Source of the DNA: JAMBLL01 sp964460075 | GTDB lineage: Bacteria > Actinomycetota > Acidimicrobiia > Spongiisociales > UBA5794 | DNA length: 26,714 nt | Direction: 5' to 3' | Assembly: GCA_964460075.1 (NCBI GenBank) | Contig: CAYWPC010000026.1 | Coordinates: 1-26,714, forward strand | Shown: positions 1 through 7,090 of the stretch, piece by piece | Layout: each line of letters opens with the position of its first letter | Position numbering within the stretch: position 1 is the first letter of the stretch | Translations under genes and position numbers: made by a program | Notes under the pieces: model-generated | What the model saw: only the letters and a program-made list of their open reading frames with translations | Told to the model about the DNA's origin: nothing | Databases searched by the model: none

Positions 1-54
1 CGCGAAGTCTGATTACGGATCAGAAGGTTGGGGGTTCGAGTCCCTCCGGGCGTG
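1..54 (+). tRNA. tRNA-Arg(ACG), 3' portion
   Basis: This is the 3' part of a tRNA cut by the window edge. A 5-bp anticodon stem (8-12 with 20-24) closes a 7-base loop TTACGGA, giving anticodon ACG at 15-17. A 5-base variable loop follows. The T arm (30-34 with 42-46) encloses TTCGAGT, and the 3' acceptor strand is 47-53 with discriminator G54. The next bases are CTG, so CCA is not encoded and must be added enzymatically. The acceptor 5' strand and most of the D arm lie outside the window. ACG is the usual bacterial arginine anticodon, read as ICG after deamination. Confidence 0.93.
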
Positions 55-353
55 CTGCTGTGGTTCCCGCCGCTGCTCGCAGAGGGCTGAAAAGGAACCA
101 GTCGATGATCAGGTGATTGCCCGTGCCAGTCGCTCGCTGGCAGGGAGAGAAGCCCCGAAACAACTTCGTTGGTCCTTTCTTGGGAGAGGCTCCCTGGACT
201 CAGCTCGTCTGGGTGATAAGGCAGAGAGAGTGTCCTGTCGCCGAGAATGTCGACGGTACGCGTGTGTGTTGTGATCGAATGAATCTCGCCGCAGAACGTG
301 CAGGTGATGAGGTGAAGGGGGGCGTCTTGGGTCTGGTCAGAGGAGTCTGTCAT
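1..353 (-). CDS. possible small CxxC protein, open to the window edge
   Basis: An ATG at 353 opens a minus-strand frame with no stop to base 1 (117 codons). It begins 18 bases after the stop of the APC permease gene on the same strand, so it could be the last gene of that operon. Its N-terminal part has a single zinc-knuckle-like motif CTFCGE (residues 18-23) and codon use like its neighbours. The main doubt is that the distal end reads antisense through the tRNA, giving the peptide GGTRTPNLLIRNQ, a familiar sign of spurious ORFs over tRNA genes. There is no Shine-Dalgarno sequence. No family is recognised. If it is not a gene, 55-371 is simply intergenic and I see nothing else in it. Confidence 0.25.
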   Translation of the reverse strand, partial: MTDSSDQTQDAPLHLITCTFCGEIHSITTHTRTVDILGDRTLSLPYHPDELSPGSLSQERTNEVVSGLLSLPASDWHGQSPDHRLVPFQPSASSGGNHSSTPGGTRTPNLLIRNQTS

Positions 354-371
354 GATGCGAAGCCGTGAACA

Positions 372-2567
372 TTAGTTGATGAGCCATTGGATGGCCCGTG
401 TTGCAGGTCCCGGCCGTTCGAGTGTTGGCGTGTGAACGAGGAGCGCAGGACAGTCGACGGACTCCGCAATGCGATCGGCGAGGTCGGTGACGATGTGGAA
501 GCGGTGTGTCGGGGCTCCGAGAATGACGAGGTTGGTGCCGCGAGATAGACCTGTCAATGTTTCAATGAGATCGTCGGTCGGCTCGACTCTGTCTTCCCAC
601 GGAACGGTGAGAATTGCGCCGAGTTGTTGGTGGTACGCACGTATCGACTCGGCTTGTGCCGGTGGTGCGTCGGTGGGGGTGAGATGCACAAACCGGATCG
701 ATGCTTGTTCATACCTGGCGATGTGGTCGGCAATCTCAACCTTCACCGGGTCGTACGGGCCCCCGGTCCCCAAGACCGCAATCGTGTCGATATTGTCGAC
801 AGCGCGGTTGCGGAGGAACACTGAGTCACAGATCAGATGCTCACGGAGCCAACGGAGATCGCGAGTTACGTGACGGGTTGCTCTGAGCTCCTGAGGCAAG
901 TCGGCTATGAACAGATCAACACCCTCCCTTTCCACGAATGCGTGCACCATGCCGCGTCTGTCCTCGTGTGTGTACTGCTGTGTCGTGACGGTGATCCCAA
1001 GCAGTTGTGCTCGAGCTAGATCTGCCTCAGTCGGGATCATGCCGCGTGTTCTGGCGTCGAAATTGATCACATGAATGCGCCCCCCAGATGCATCCGTGAG
1101 ACGCATTGCGAGTCGAAAGAGTGTTTGTTGCCTCTTCGGCCTCGTTGGTCTCCGGATGAGTACGAGTGTGTGCTGTCGACCGCCGGTTGCCACGAACTTG
1201 GCACTGTTGTGGACGAGCCGCACGTTTTCGCGTAACCGGAGCGCTTCGCGAGCTGCGGACTCCTTGACGGCGCGCGATTTACCGAAGACCCGATACCAGA
1301 GGACGCCGGCGACGACGAATGCCACGGCTCCGACGAGCGGGACGGTCCCCATTTGGGTGAGGAGCCCAAGAGCGGCCGCGATCCCAAATATCTGAAGAGC
1401 GGGATAGAGGGGTGAGCGGAACTTCGGCCGATACCAGTCCAGGTCGCTCTCGCGGAACGCTATAAGGGCAACGTTGACGAGGGCGAAGACGAGTAACTGG
1501 AAGGCCGACGCGAGTTTGGCGAGCTCGATGAGCGGAACGAACAGTACGAGGAGGAGCAGTGCCACTCCGGTCACCGTGATGCCGGCGACGGGCGCACCCG
1601 ACCGCTTGCCTATCCGAGAGAGAAAGGATGGGGCGAGGGAGTTGCGCGCCATGGCGAACGGATACCGCGCCGAGGCGATGACCCCTGCGTTAGCCATCGA
1701 CAACAGAGCCAGGACCGCTGTGCCTGCAACGATTGCCACCCCCGCCGACCCGAGAAACCCGGCCGCTGCGAGCGTCATGGGGGTCTCGGTGTCAGACAGT
1801 GCGCCTGCAGGAGAGATTCCAACGATCACTGCAACAATTGCCGGGTACAAAACCATCATGAATCCAACGGACACGAGCATTCCCACAGGGATGTTCCTGC
1901 CGGGACGCCGCACTTCCTCAGCAATGGAGGCAACCTTCGTCACTCCAGAATATGAGACGAACACGACGGCTGCAGCGGAGAACAGCCCCTTCACACCGAG
2001 GGGAGAGAACGGTGTAAAGGCAGTCGGATCGATGGAGGGGAATCCGAGGGTTACGAAGCCGACGAGAACGACAATGACGCTAGTGACGAGGGCGATCTGT
2101 AGCTTCGCTGTCTGTTTGATGCCGACAAGGTTGAGGCCGATCAACCCGATCGCGAGGATGGCCGCAACCCCACGTTCGGGATGTGGAACGAAGTACTCGA
2201 GATACGCTGAGAGACCGACGAGAGCGAAGGCCGCCTTGAACACCAACGAGAACCAGGCTCCGAAGCCTGCAATCGTGCCCATGAGTGGACCCATGGCGCG
2301 GTCGATGTAGAGATACGTGCCTCCTGCTTCCGGCATGGCGGTCGCCATCTCTGCTTTCGACAGGGCGGCGGGGAGCACAACGACGCCTGCGAGGAAGAAC
2401 GCCAGCACAACCGATGGCCCGGCGATCTTGAATGCGAGCCCTGGCAGCACGAATATGCCGGAGCCGATCATCGCCCCGATTGAAATCGTCAGGACTGCAT
2501 ACAGGCCGAGAGATCGACGCAGAGCAACGACCGGCTCATGTGGCGGGGCTGAGTCTTGGGACGGCAC
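372..2567 (-). CDS. APC-family amino acid permease with C-terminal universal stress domains
   Basis: A 731-residue cytoplasmic-membrane transporter of the amino acid-polyamine-organocation superfamily, expected to import an amino acid or amine by H+ symport or exchange. Residues about 18-428 hold twelve hydrophobic segments, with the hallmark GAMIGSGIF at 31-39 in the first. Residues about 466-588 and 592-715 form two soluble universal-stress-protein-like domains; the usual glycine-rich ATP-binding motif near the end is not clearly preserved. The start is GTG at 2567, with TAGCTT nine bases upstream on the same strand and no Shine-Dalgarno sequence. It lies 181 bases downstream of an amidohydrolase gene on the same strand, separated by a strong inverted repeat, so it is probably a separate transcript but may serve the same pathway. 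The substrate cannot be told from sequence. Confidence 0.9.
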   Translation of the reverse strand: MPSQDSAPPHEPVVALRRSLGLYAVLTISIGAMIGSGIFVLPGLAFKIAGPSVVLAFFLAGVVVLPAALSKAEMATAMPEAGGTYLYIDRAMGPLMGTIAGFGAWFSLVFKAAFALVGLSAYLEYFVPHPERGVAAILAIGLIGLNLVGIKQTAKLQIALVTSVIVVLVGFVTLGFPSIDPTAFTPFSPLGVKGLFSAAAVVFVSYSGVTKVASIAEEVRRPGRNIPVGMLVSVGFMMVLYPAIVAVIVGISPAGALSDTETPMTLAAAGFLGSAGVAIVAGTAVLALLSMANAGVIASARYPFAMARNSLAPSFLSRIGKRSGAPVAGITVTGVALLLLVLFVPLIELAKLASAFQLLVFALVNVALIAFRESDLDWYRPKFRSPLYPALQIFGIAAALGLLTQMGTVPLVGAVAFVVAGVLWYRVFGKSRAVKESAAREALRLRENVRLVHNSAKFVATGGRQHTLVLIRRPTRPKRQQTLFRLAMRLTDASGGRIHVINFDARTRGMIPTEADLARAQLLGITVTTQQYTHEDRRGMVHAFVEREGVDLFIADLPQELRATRHVTRDLRWLREHLICDSVFLRNRAVDNIDTIAVLGTGGPYDPVKVEIADHIARYEQASIRFVHLTPTDAPPAQAESIRAYHQQLGAILTVPWEDRVEPTDDLIETLTGLSRGTNLVILGAPTHRFHIVTDLADRIAESVDCPALLVHTPTLERPGPATRAIQWLIN

Positions 2568-2576
2568 GGTGCCTGC

Positions 2577-2582
2577 AAGCTA
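2577..2582 (-). promoter_or_regulatory. candidate -10 box for the APC permease gene
   Basis: TAGCTT on the minus strand, nine bases before the GTG start at 2567, fits TANNNT and would give a leaderless or nearly leaderless mRNA. No clear -35 was identified. Confidence 0.3.
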
Positions 2583-2602
2583 GTTGAACACACCGTCGAG
2601 CG

Positions 2603-2634
2603 CTGGAGTTCGGAGGCAAGCCTTGGATCTCCAG
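2603..2634. repeat. inverted repeat in the APC permease upstream region
   Basis: CTGGAG (2603-2608) and CTCCAG (2629-2634) form a perfect 6-bp inverted repeat enclosing the small palindrome AGGCAAGCCT. It lies just upstream of the candidate permease promoter, so an operator is possible. There is no direct support for protein binding. Confidence 0.25.
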
Positions 2635-2685
2635 TGTCGAGCACAAGCATGGATTGGGAATGATTGTCAGTGAGCGTGTTCGACC

Positions 2686-2725
2686 GTGGAGTGATCGGCG
2701 GAGTCGATGTGGCCGATCACCTCAC
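2686..2725 (-). terminator. long hairpin downstream of the amidohydrolase gene
   Basis: Arms 2686-2699 and 2712-2725 pair over 14 positions with one mismatch and one G-T pair around a 12-base loop; the inner eight pairs (TGATCGGC/GCCGATCA) are perfect. The hairpin starts 23 bases after the amidohydrolase stop on the minus strand. No T-rich run follows, so it may be a non-canonical terminator, an mRNA-stabilising end or an operator for the downstream permease gene. Confidence 0.5.
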
Positions 2726-2748
2726 GTGCACCTTCTGGCTTCGACCGA

Positions 2749-3603
2749 TCAGGGGCGTGACCGTCCGAAGCGGTCGAAAAATGCCTTGGTGCTCTTCACC
2801 ATCATGTTCTCTAGCTGCGCCTCGCTGAACCCGACGGCCGCGTATTGTTTGATGATCTCGTCGAGATTTCCCATCCCTGCTGGATAGTCCGTGCCCATGA
2901 GAACGCGATCACGGTGCCGGTCGACTCCGTCGACGAGCTCTTGGCGAAGGTCGACGTCGTCGCCGGATTTGATCCAGTCGAGACTTCCTGGAATGTTCGT
3001 GACGTCTAGCCACACTTGAGGGAAGCGGTCGGCGAGTCCGAACGCCCACGCCAGATCTGGAAAGCCGATGTGGGGCAGCACGACAGGCATGTTCGGGTGA
3101 TCCGTCAACATGGTCTCCATACCTTGCCGATCGAAAATGTGCCCGTACCACTCGTCGTAGCCCGTATGGACGTAGATCGGGGCAGATCGTTGGTCGAGGT
3201 AGTCCAGGACTCCTGCAAGGCGCACATCCCACGGATCGAACTGCTGGACCATGGGATGGAACTTCAGCCCTGCCATACCGAATCCATCGATCGCCTCCTG
3301 GACAATACCGAGCGGGTCGTCGTCCTCGACGTGGACTCCTCCGAACGTCGTGATTTCAGGAACTCGCTCCTGAATGGCGGATCCGAACGCGTGAAGTCCC
3401 GGTGCCTCACCGGGAGCGATAGGGAAGAGTAGGTTCGCCCACCTCACCGCACCACTCGCCCTCAGGTCGAGAACCGCCCTGTCGGCCGTGATGTCGATGG
3501 GCACATCGAGGTTGGGGACAGCGCGATGGATCCAGCGCATCAGCCCACCCATTCGCCTGTCCGGGAAAAGGTGTGTGTGACAGTCGTAGTAGTGCAAGGT
3601 CAT
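2749..3603 (-). CDS. amidohydrolase 2 family metal-dependent hydrolase
   Basis: A 284-residue cytoplasmic protein of the amidohydrolase-related TIM-barrel family (PF04909 type), which hydrolyses C-N bonds or decarboxylates small acids using a bound divalent metal. Visible family signatures are the N-terminal CHTH (metal-binding His9 and His11), GLKFHP at 112-117, VHTG with His146, PHIG with His178, and GTDYP with the catalytic Asp239. The length is normal for the family. Its ATG follows the C69 hydrolase gene by 36 bases on the same strand, which suggests co-transcription, although TATCGT eight bases upstream could provide its own promoter. The reaction is unknown. In this context hydrolysis of an amide, lactone or ring in the same amino-compound pathway is a reasonable inference. 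Confidence 0.88.
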   Translation of the reverse strand: MTLHYYDCHTHLFPDRRMGGLMRWIHRAVPNLDVPIDITADRAVLDLRASGAVRWANLLFPIAPGEAPGLHAFGSAIQERVPEITTFGGVHVEDDDPLGIVQEAIDGFGMAGLKFHPMVQQFDPWDVRLAGVLDYLDQRSAPIYVHTGYDEWYGHIFDRQGMETMLTDHPNMPVVLPHIGFPDLAWAFGLADRFPQVWLDVTNIPGSLDWIKSGDDVDLRQELVDGVDRHRDRVLMGTDYPAGMGNLDEIIKQYAAVGFSEAQLENMMVKSTKAFFDRFGRSRP

Positions 3604-3611
3604 AGTCGGGC

Positions 3612-3617
3612 ACGATA
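3612..3617 (-). promoter_or_regulatory. candidate internal -10 box before the amidohydrolase gene
   Basis: TATCGT on the minus strand, eight bases before the ATG at 3603, lies in the short gap after the C69 gene. It would allow leaderless transcription of the amidohydrolase independently of the operon. Confidence 0.3.
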
Positions 3618-3639
3618 CAGGTGTTGGTCGAGCGGTGAT

Positions 3640-4824
3640 TCAGGCTCCGAGACTCGCCGCATCCCTCGTGTTCCAGTACCGGCGAGCGAACCAGGGTCGA
3701 GTGTCTGTGCGGGCATCAGCCGCAGCGATTCGCTCTGACCAGGTGTCGAGTAAGCGGGAGCCTTCGTCGAACGCCTCGCGTCCTGACGGTGTATCGGCTC
3801 GCCACCTGGCCTCGGTTGCGTCGCGCTCATCGAGGAAGAGAGGCGCCAGGATGGCAGGATCCGTCATCACCGCTCTGGCGAGGCGCTCATGGCGCCACCA
3901 GAGACTTTCAGGATCCGGCTCGTCGTTGGGGACTCTGCCGATGTTGACGGGCTCGTCAACACGGCACGGCTTGAACAGTGACAGGCACTGGGCGGAGGTT
4001 GCCGTGACCCAATGTGTGCCAGTACCCAGATCGGATACCCAGCCTGCCGTACTCGACGATGACGCGATCAAACCTCCGCCATGCATGCACGGCATGGCCA
4101 AGGTCCCATTCAGCATCCGATAGGTGGGCCACGTCGTGGAACCATGGCTTCGTAACACAGATATCAAGTCACCTGCAGCGGTTGCTCCTGAGGCGCTGCG
4201 AGAGGTCAAGGCAGTCCTCACATCGCACGCAGATACCCGGCTTCGGATACGATCGCGATGATCCTGAGCGAACCCACTGATGGTGAGTCCGTTCGATATG
4301 GTTCGCACCCCGCTCGGTACTCGCTCGGTTGCCCACTTCTTGCCAGCCGTCTCGAGCACGATCGCAGCCGTCTGGTCTGCAACGATGAAGCTGTTGTGGT
4401 AGGTGAACGACCGCTTCTCGTAGCCGCAACCGCCACCCTGTCCGTATGTTTCAAGGAGGGCAACGATCACTGCCACCGCTTCGTCGGCGTTTGCGGATCG
4501 TTCCAGCCCGAGGCGCACAAGGTCCATCCCTGTGAGGCCGGTGTTCGCGTATGGCTCGTTCGTGAACACCGCCTCGTTCCCGATTGTCACCCCGTGCTCG
4601 TTGCTCCCCATCTCGGCCCCCCACATCCAGAAAGGGTGGCTCATCAACGCTGCATGTGTGCGGGCCACCTGGGGGATCTCGAGGTAGGTGCACCGAACCG
4701 TTGCGCCGTGTTCATGCGTCGTACCAGGGTGCCATTGTGGGAACTGTGCCTCGTTCGGGTCACGGTCGGAATTCTTGGCGAAGAGAACGCCATCCGAATT
4801 CACAACAACGATCGTGTCACACAT
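3640..4824 (-). CDS. C69-family (secernin-like) N-terminal-nucleophile hydrolase
   Basis: A 394-residue protein of peptidase family C69, related to dipeptidases and secernins. It starts MCDTIVVV, so removal of the initiator Met exposes Cys2 as the N-terminal nucleophile. The family motif KNSDR-x-PNE follows at about 17-25, and SNEHGV and GNEAVF sit where the family core is expected. There is no signal peptide, so it should be cytoplasmic. An in-frame extension to 5088 exists but runs inside the upstream kinase-fold gene and would bury the nucleophile, so I chose the ATG at 4824. It lies 25 bases after the kinase-fold gene and 36 bases before the amidohydrolase gene, all on one strand. Likely substrates are dipeptides or N-acylated amino compounds. 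Animal secernin SCRN3 carries an N-terminal glyoxylyl group rather than acting as a known peptidase, so caution is needed. Confidence 0.88.
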   Translation of the reverse strand: MCDTIVVVNSDGVLFAKNSDRDPNEAQFPQWHPGTTHEHGATVRCTYLEIPQVARTHAALMSHPFWMWGAEMGSNEHGVTIGNEAVFTNEPYANTGLTGMDLVRLGLERSANADEAVAVIVALLETYGQGGGCGYEKRSFTYHNSFIVADQTAAIVLETAGKKWATERVPSGVRTISNGLTISGFAQDHRDRIRSRVSACDVRTALTSRSASGATAAGDLISVLRSHGSTTWPTYRMLNGTLAMPCMHGGGLIASSSSTAGWVSDLGTGTHWVTATSAQCLSLFKPCRVDEPVNIGRVPNDEPDPESLWWRHERLARAVMTDPAILAPLFLDERDATEARWRADTPSGREAFDEGSRLLDTWSERIAAADARTDTRPWFARRYWNTRDAASLGA

Positions 4825-4849
4825 CTCGTAGCGAGAGTACTGCTGTGAT

Positions 4850-5716
4850 TCAGCGATCGATCCGTCCTGGGAGGAGGAAGGGGTAGCGCCTGTGTCTAAC
4901 GGTGTGCTGCCACCACCTGTCTGCTCTGCGCAATCGCTGGAGAAGCCCCCACATGCGGGCGTCGCTGCGGTAGTAGCGCCTGATCTCCTTCTCGGTGATT
5001 TCTGGCTTGACGACGCGGTTAGCGGCTTCGATGAACACGGGAATCGTGTGAGCGAGTCGCTCCTTGTGGAGATTGCCTGCAATGTCAACTAACACAGCTC
5101 GTGGGTCGTAGTAGTGCGAAAGGATCTCAGCAAGCAGAAACCGCTGGACGATGCCTTGCAAAAACCACGGAAGGGAAGCGATGAACATGCCGACGTCGAG
5201 CATCTCTGCACCCGTCTCGTCTCTCATAAGCGGGGTCGTAACGTCGAAATACACCAGTTCGTCTCCCTCAACGGCCCAGTTTGAGATCTGACCGTCGAGC
5301 CCCATCCGCCCGTCGACCGCGGCGACGACCGTTCCGACCAGTTGAGCGGCTCTTTTGGCGGTCGTTGCTGCATTGGCAGACTGGAGCTCTTCGACGAGAA
5401 GGGTCCTTTGGAGCGGCTGCACGCAGTACGGGACGATGGGGTCGCTCCCCACCGGGTGCAACGTGCTCGCAACCGGAGTAACTCCGCGCTGCTCGAGGGC
5501 ATCCACATACAGGTGCAGTGTCTCTTCGTAGGAGGTGAACTGGTCCGGTGTCATCAACGGAAGACGCTTCGCAGCCACGGGCCCGCAACAGCCGCCCAAG
5601 CGCAAGACGATCGAGATCTCTCCGTAGCCGAGAATGTCAAGAGCGCCGTCGCCTGCACCGTCGAGTGCCAGTCCCACTTTGTCCTCGAGTTCGCTCAGTG
5701 CAGCCGGGTCGATCAT
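4850..5716 (-). CDS. uncharacterised kinase-fold (aminoglycoside phosphotransferase-like) protein
   Basis: A 288-residue protein not assigned with certainty; it may belong to an uncharacterised actinobacterial DUF such as DUF6206, which I could not verify. Kinase-fold signs are visible in the right order: a GYGEIS glycine-loop-like turn (30-35), VAAK with a candidate nucleotide-binding Lys50, EE at 64-65 as a possible helix-C glutamate, a hinge-like YCVQPL, then D141-x4-N146 matching the catalytic-loop D-x4-N, and FDV with Asp158 at the metal-binding Asp position. The C-terminal third is basic (many Arg). Its ATG overlaps the aminotransferase stop by four bases, a sign of translational coupling and joint function. 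I infer phosphorylation of a small hydroxylated amine or amino acid. A non-catalytic relative cannot be excluded. Confidence 0.75.
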   Translation of the reverse strand: MIDPAALSELEDKVGLALDGAGDGALDILGYGEISIVLRLGGCCGPVAAKRLPLMTPDQFTSYEETLHLYVDALEQRGVTPVASTLHPVGSDPIVPYCVQPLQRTLLVEELQSANAATTAKRAAQLVGTVVAAVDGRMGLDGQISNWAVEGDELVYFDVTTPLMRDETGAEMLDVGMFIASLPWFLQGIVQRFLLAEILSHYYDPRAVLVDIAGNLHKERLAHTIPVFIEAANRVVKPEITEKEIRRYYRSDARMWGLLQRLRRADRWWQHTVRHRRYPFLLPGRIDR

Positions 5717-6909
5717 CCGAAGACCTTCCGAACGATCGAAATGATGTCGTCTGCTTCCGCGTCAGAGGTGATGAGGGGTGGAAGAAACTGGAGCACAGAT
5801 GTGTCGTTGTTGGCGAAGACGGCGAAGATGCCTGCGTCGAAGAGAAGCTTCGCTGCGAGGAGGCCAGCGTCTGGTACGGGGAAGGCCAGGCCCATCATCA
5901 TGCCGAGGCGGCGCACCTCGAGGGGTAACCCGTCGAGCCCGTCCCCGAAGCGGTTTCCAAGGTACACAACCCGGTCCAAGAAACCTGGGTCTTCGACGAT
6001 GTCGAGCACGGTAAGCGCCGCCGCACAACCAGGCTCGGCACCGCCGAACGTTGAGATGTGGATGAAGGGGTGCTGATCGAACAGTGCGTGGAGCTCCCTG
6101 GTCATAAGTGTTGCAGTTATCGGATAGACACCGCCGCTGAGCCCCTTGCCGGTGACGACCATGTCCGGCTCAAGCTCCCAGTGCTCATATGCCCACATGC
6201 GCCCTGTCCTTCCCAATCCGGATTGGACCTCGTCCACGATGAAGATGGCCCCTCGTTCTCGGCAGAGTGATTGGACTCCTTCGAGGTATCCCGGTGACGG
6301 TATCGGCATGCCGAGGGTTGCAGGGATCGGCTCAAGGATGACGCAGGCGGTGTCACGTCCCACTGCCGAGGCCATGGACGCAAGATCGTCGAAGGCAACC
6401 TGAGTGAACCCCGGCAAATTGGTCCCGAAGAGGTCCCGATAGCTGGGGTCGCCCGCAGCCAGCGACAGTCCTGTGTGTCCGTGGTAGCCGCCAGCTACCG
6501 ATACGACGTCGGCACGTCCCGTCACACCACGGGCCACCTTGATTGCGAGGTCCACTGCCTCACCTCCGCTCACGCCGAAGACAACGCCAGGGAGTCGACC
6601 ACTTGTAGTCGATGCGAGGCGCATCGCGAGGTCCGCCCTCGGTTGTGCAGGGAGGTGGTGGTTGCCGATGTCGGATTTTTCTAGGGCGTTGTGGACAGCC
6701 GACAGGACACCTGGGTGTCTGTGGCCGAGGTTGAATACACCGCCATTGCCGTGACAGTTGAACCACGACCGGTCGAGATCGTACGCATCCCAGAAGCGCA
6801 CCCCTTCTCGACGTCCGACAACTGCGTCGAATCCGTACTGTTCAAAGGTGTCGATCTTGCCGGCGTTGACGTGACGCCGGTAGTCATCGAACAAGGCAGT
6901 CCGCGTCAT
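5713..6909 (-). CDS. class III PLP-dependent aminotransferase-like enzyme
   Basis: A 398-residue fold-type I PLP enzyme of the class III (omega) aminotransferase group. SGGEAVD (114-120) matches the cofactor phosphate loop, GGYHGHTG (140-147) the ring-stacking region, VDEVQSGLGRTG (225-236) supplies Asp226 for the pyridine nitrogen, and TGKGLSGG (253-260) supplies Schiff-base Lys255. The usual TFGGNP segment reads TFGGAEPG. Class III members transfer omega-amino groups, but a subgroup are phospho-lyases acting on phosphoethanolamine or phosphohydroxylysine. It is the first gene of the minus-strand operon and overlaps the kinase-fold gene. The ATG at 6909 has GATACT seven bases upstream and no Shine-Dalgarno sequence. 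Substrate is unknown. Confidence 0.9.
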   Translation of the reverse strand: MTRTALFDDYRRHVNAGKIDTFEQYGFDAVVGRREGVRFWDAYDLDRSWFNCHGNGGVFNLGHRHPGVLSAVHNALEKSDIGNHHLPAQPRADLAMRLASTTSGRLPGVVFGVSGGEAVDLAIKVARGVTGRADVVSVAGGYHGHTGLSLAAGDPSYRDLFGTNLPGFTQVAFDDLASMASAVGRDTACVILEPIPATLGMPIPSPGYLEGVQSLCRERGAIFIVDEVQSGLGRTGRMWAYEHWELEPDMVVTGKGLSGGVYPITATLMTRELHALFDQHPFIHISTFGGAEPGCAAALTVLDIVEDPGFLDRVVYLGNRFGDGLDGLPLEVRRLGMMMGLAFPVPDAGLLAAKLLFDAGIFAVFANNDTSVLQFLPPLITSDAEADDIISIVRKVFG

Positions 6910-6916
6910 GGATTGC

Positions 6917-6922
6917 AGTATC
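6917..6922 (-). promoter_or_regulatory. candidate -10 box for the aminotransferase operon
   Basis: GATACT on the minus strand, seven bases before the ATG at 6909. The same GCGATACT string precedes the MFS transporter start by eight bases, supporting a shared promoter type and leaderless transcription. Confidence 0.4.
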
Positions 6923-6965
6923 GCAGCTCACGACGAGTTCGGATGTCGAGCAAGGAATGCCATCG

Positions 6966-6986
6966 AGCTGCATCCAGTGAGCAGCT
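6966..6986. repeat. inverted repeat between divergent genes
   Basis: AGCTGC (6966-6971) and GCAGCT (6981-6986) form a perfect 6-bp inverted repeat with a 9-base spacer. It lies in the gap between the divergent aminotransferase operon and the MerB-like gene. It could be an operator, but short repeats like this also occur by chance. Confidence 0.25.
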
Positions 6987-7090
6987 GAAGCGTTGTCGGC
7001 GGCCACACGTCTAGCGACTAAGGGCTGCCTGCCGACTCGGCGTTGGGTGAAGGACCATGGTTGACTACGCCAACGCGAGAGAAGCGCCCT

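Noticed and set aside
117..368. 83-residue plus-strand ORF after the tRNA
   Set aside because: No recognised motif or promoter; the opposite strand has a better-looking though still doubtful frame.
1..371. tRNA-associated integration site
   Set aside because: No integrase, no repeat of the tRNA 3' end and no mobile genes were seen in the window.
1474..2310. 278-residue plus-strand ORF
   Set aside because: Antisense to the APC permease; composition is low-complexity Ala/Thr/Pro-rich and it shows no domain.
4825..5088. N-terminal extension of the C69 gene (88 codons)
   Set aside because: It overlaps the kinase-fold gene in another frame and would bury the N-terminal cysteine nucleophile.
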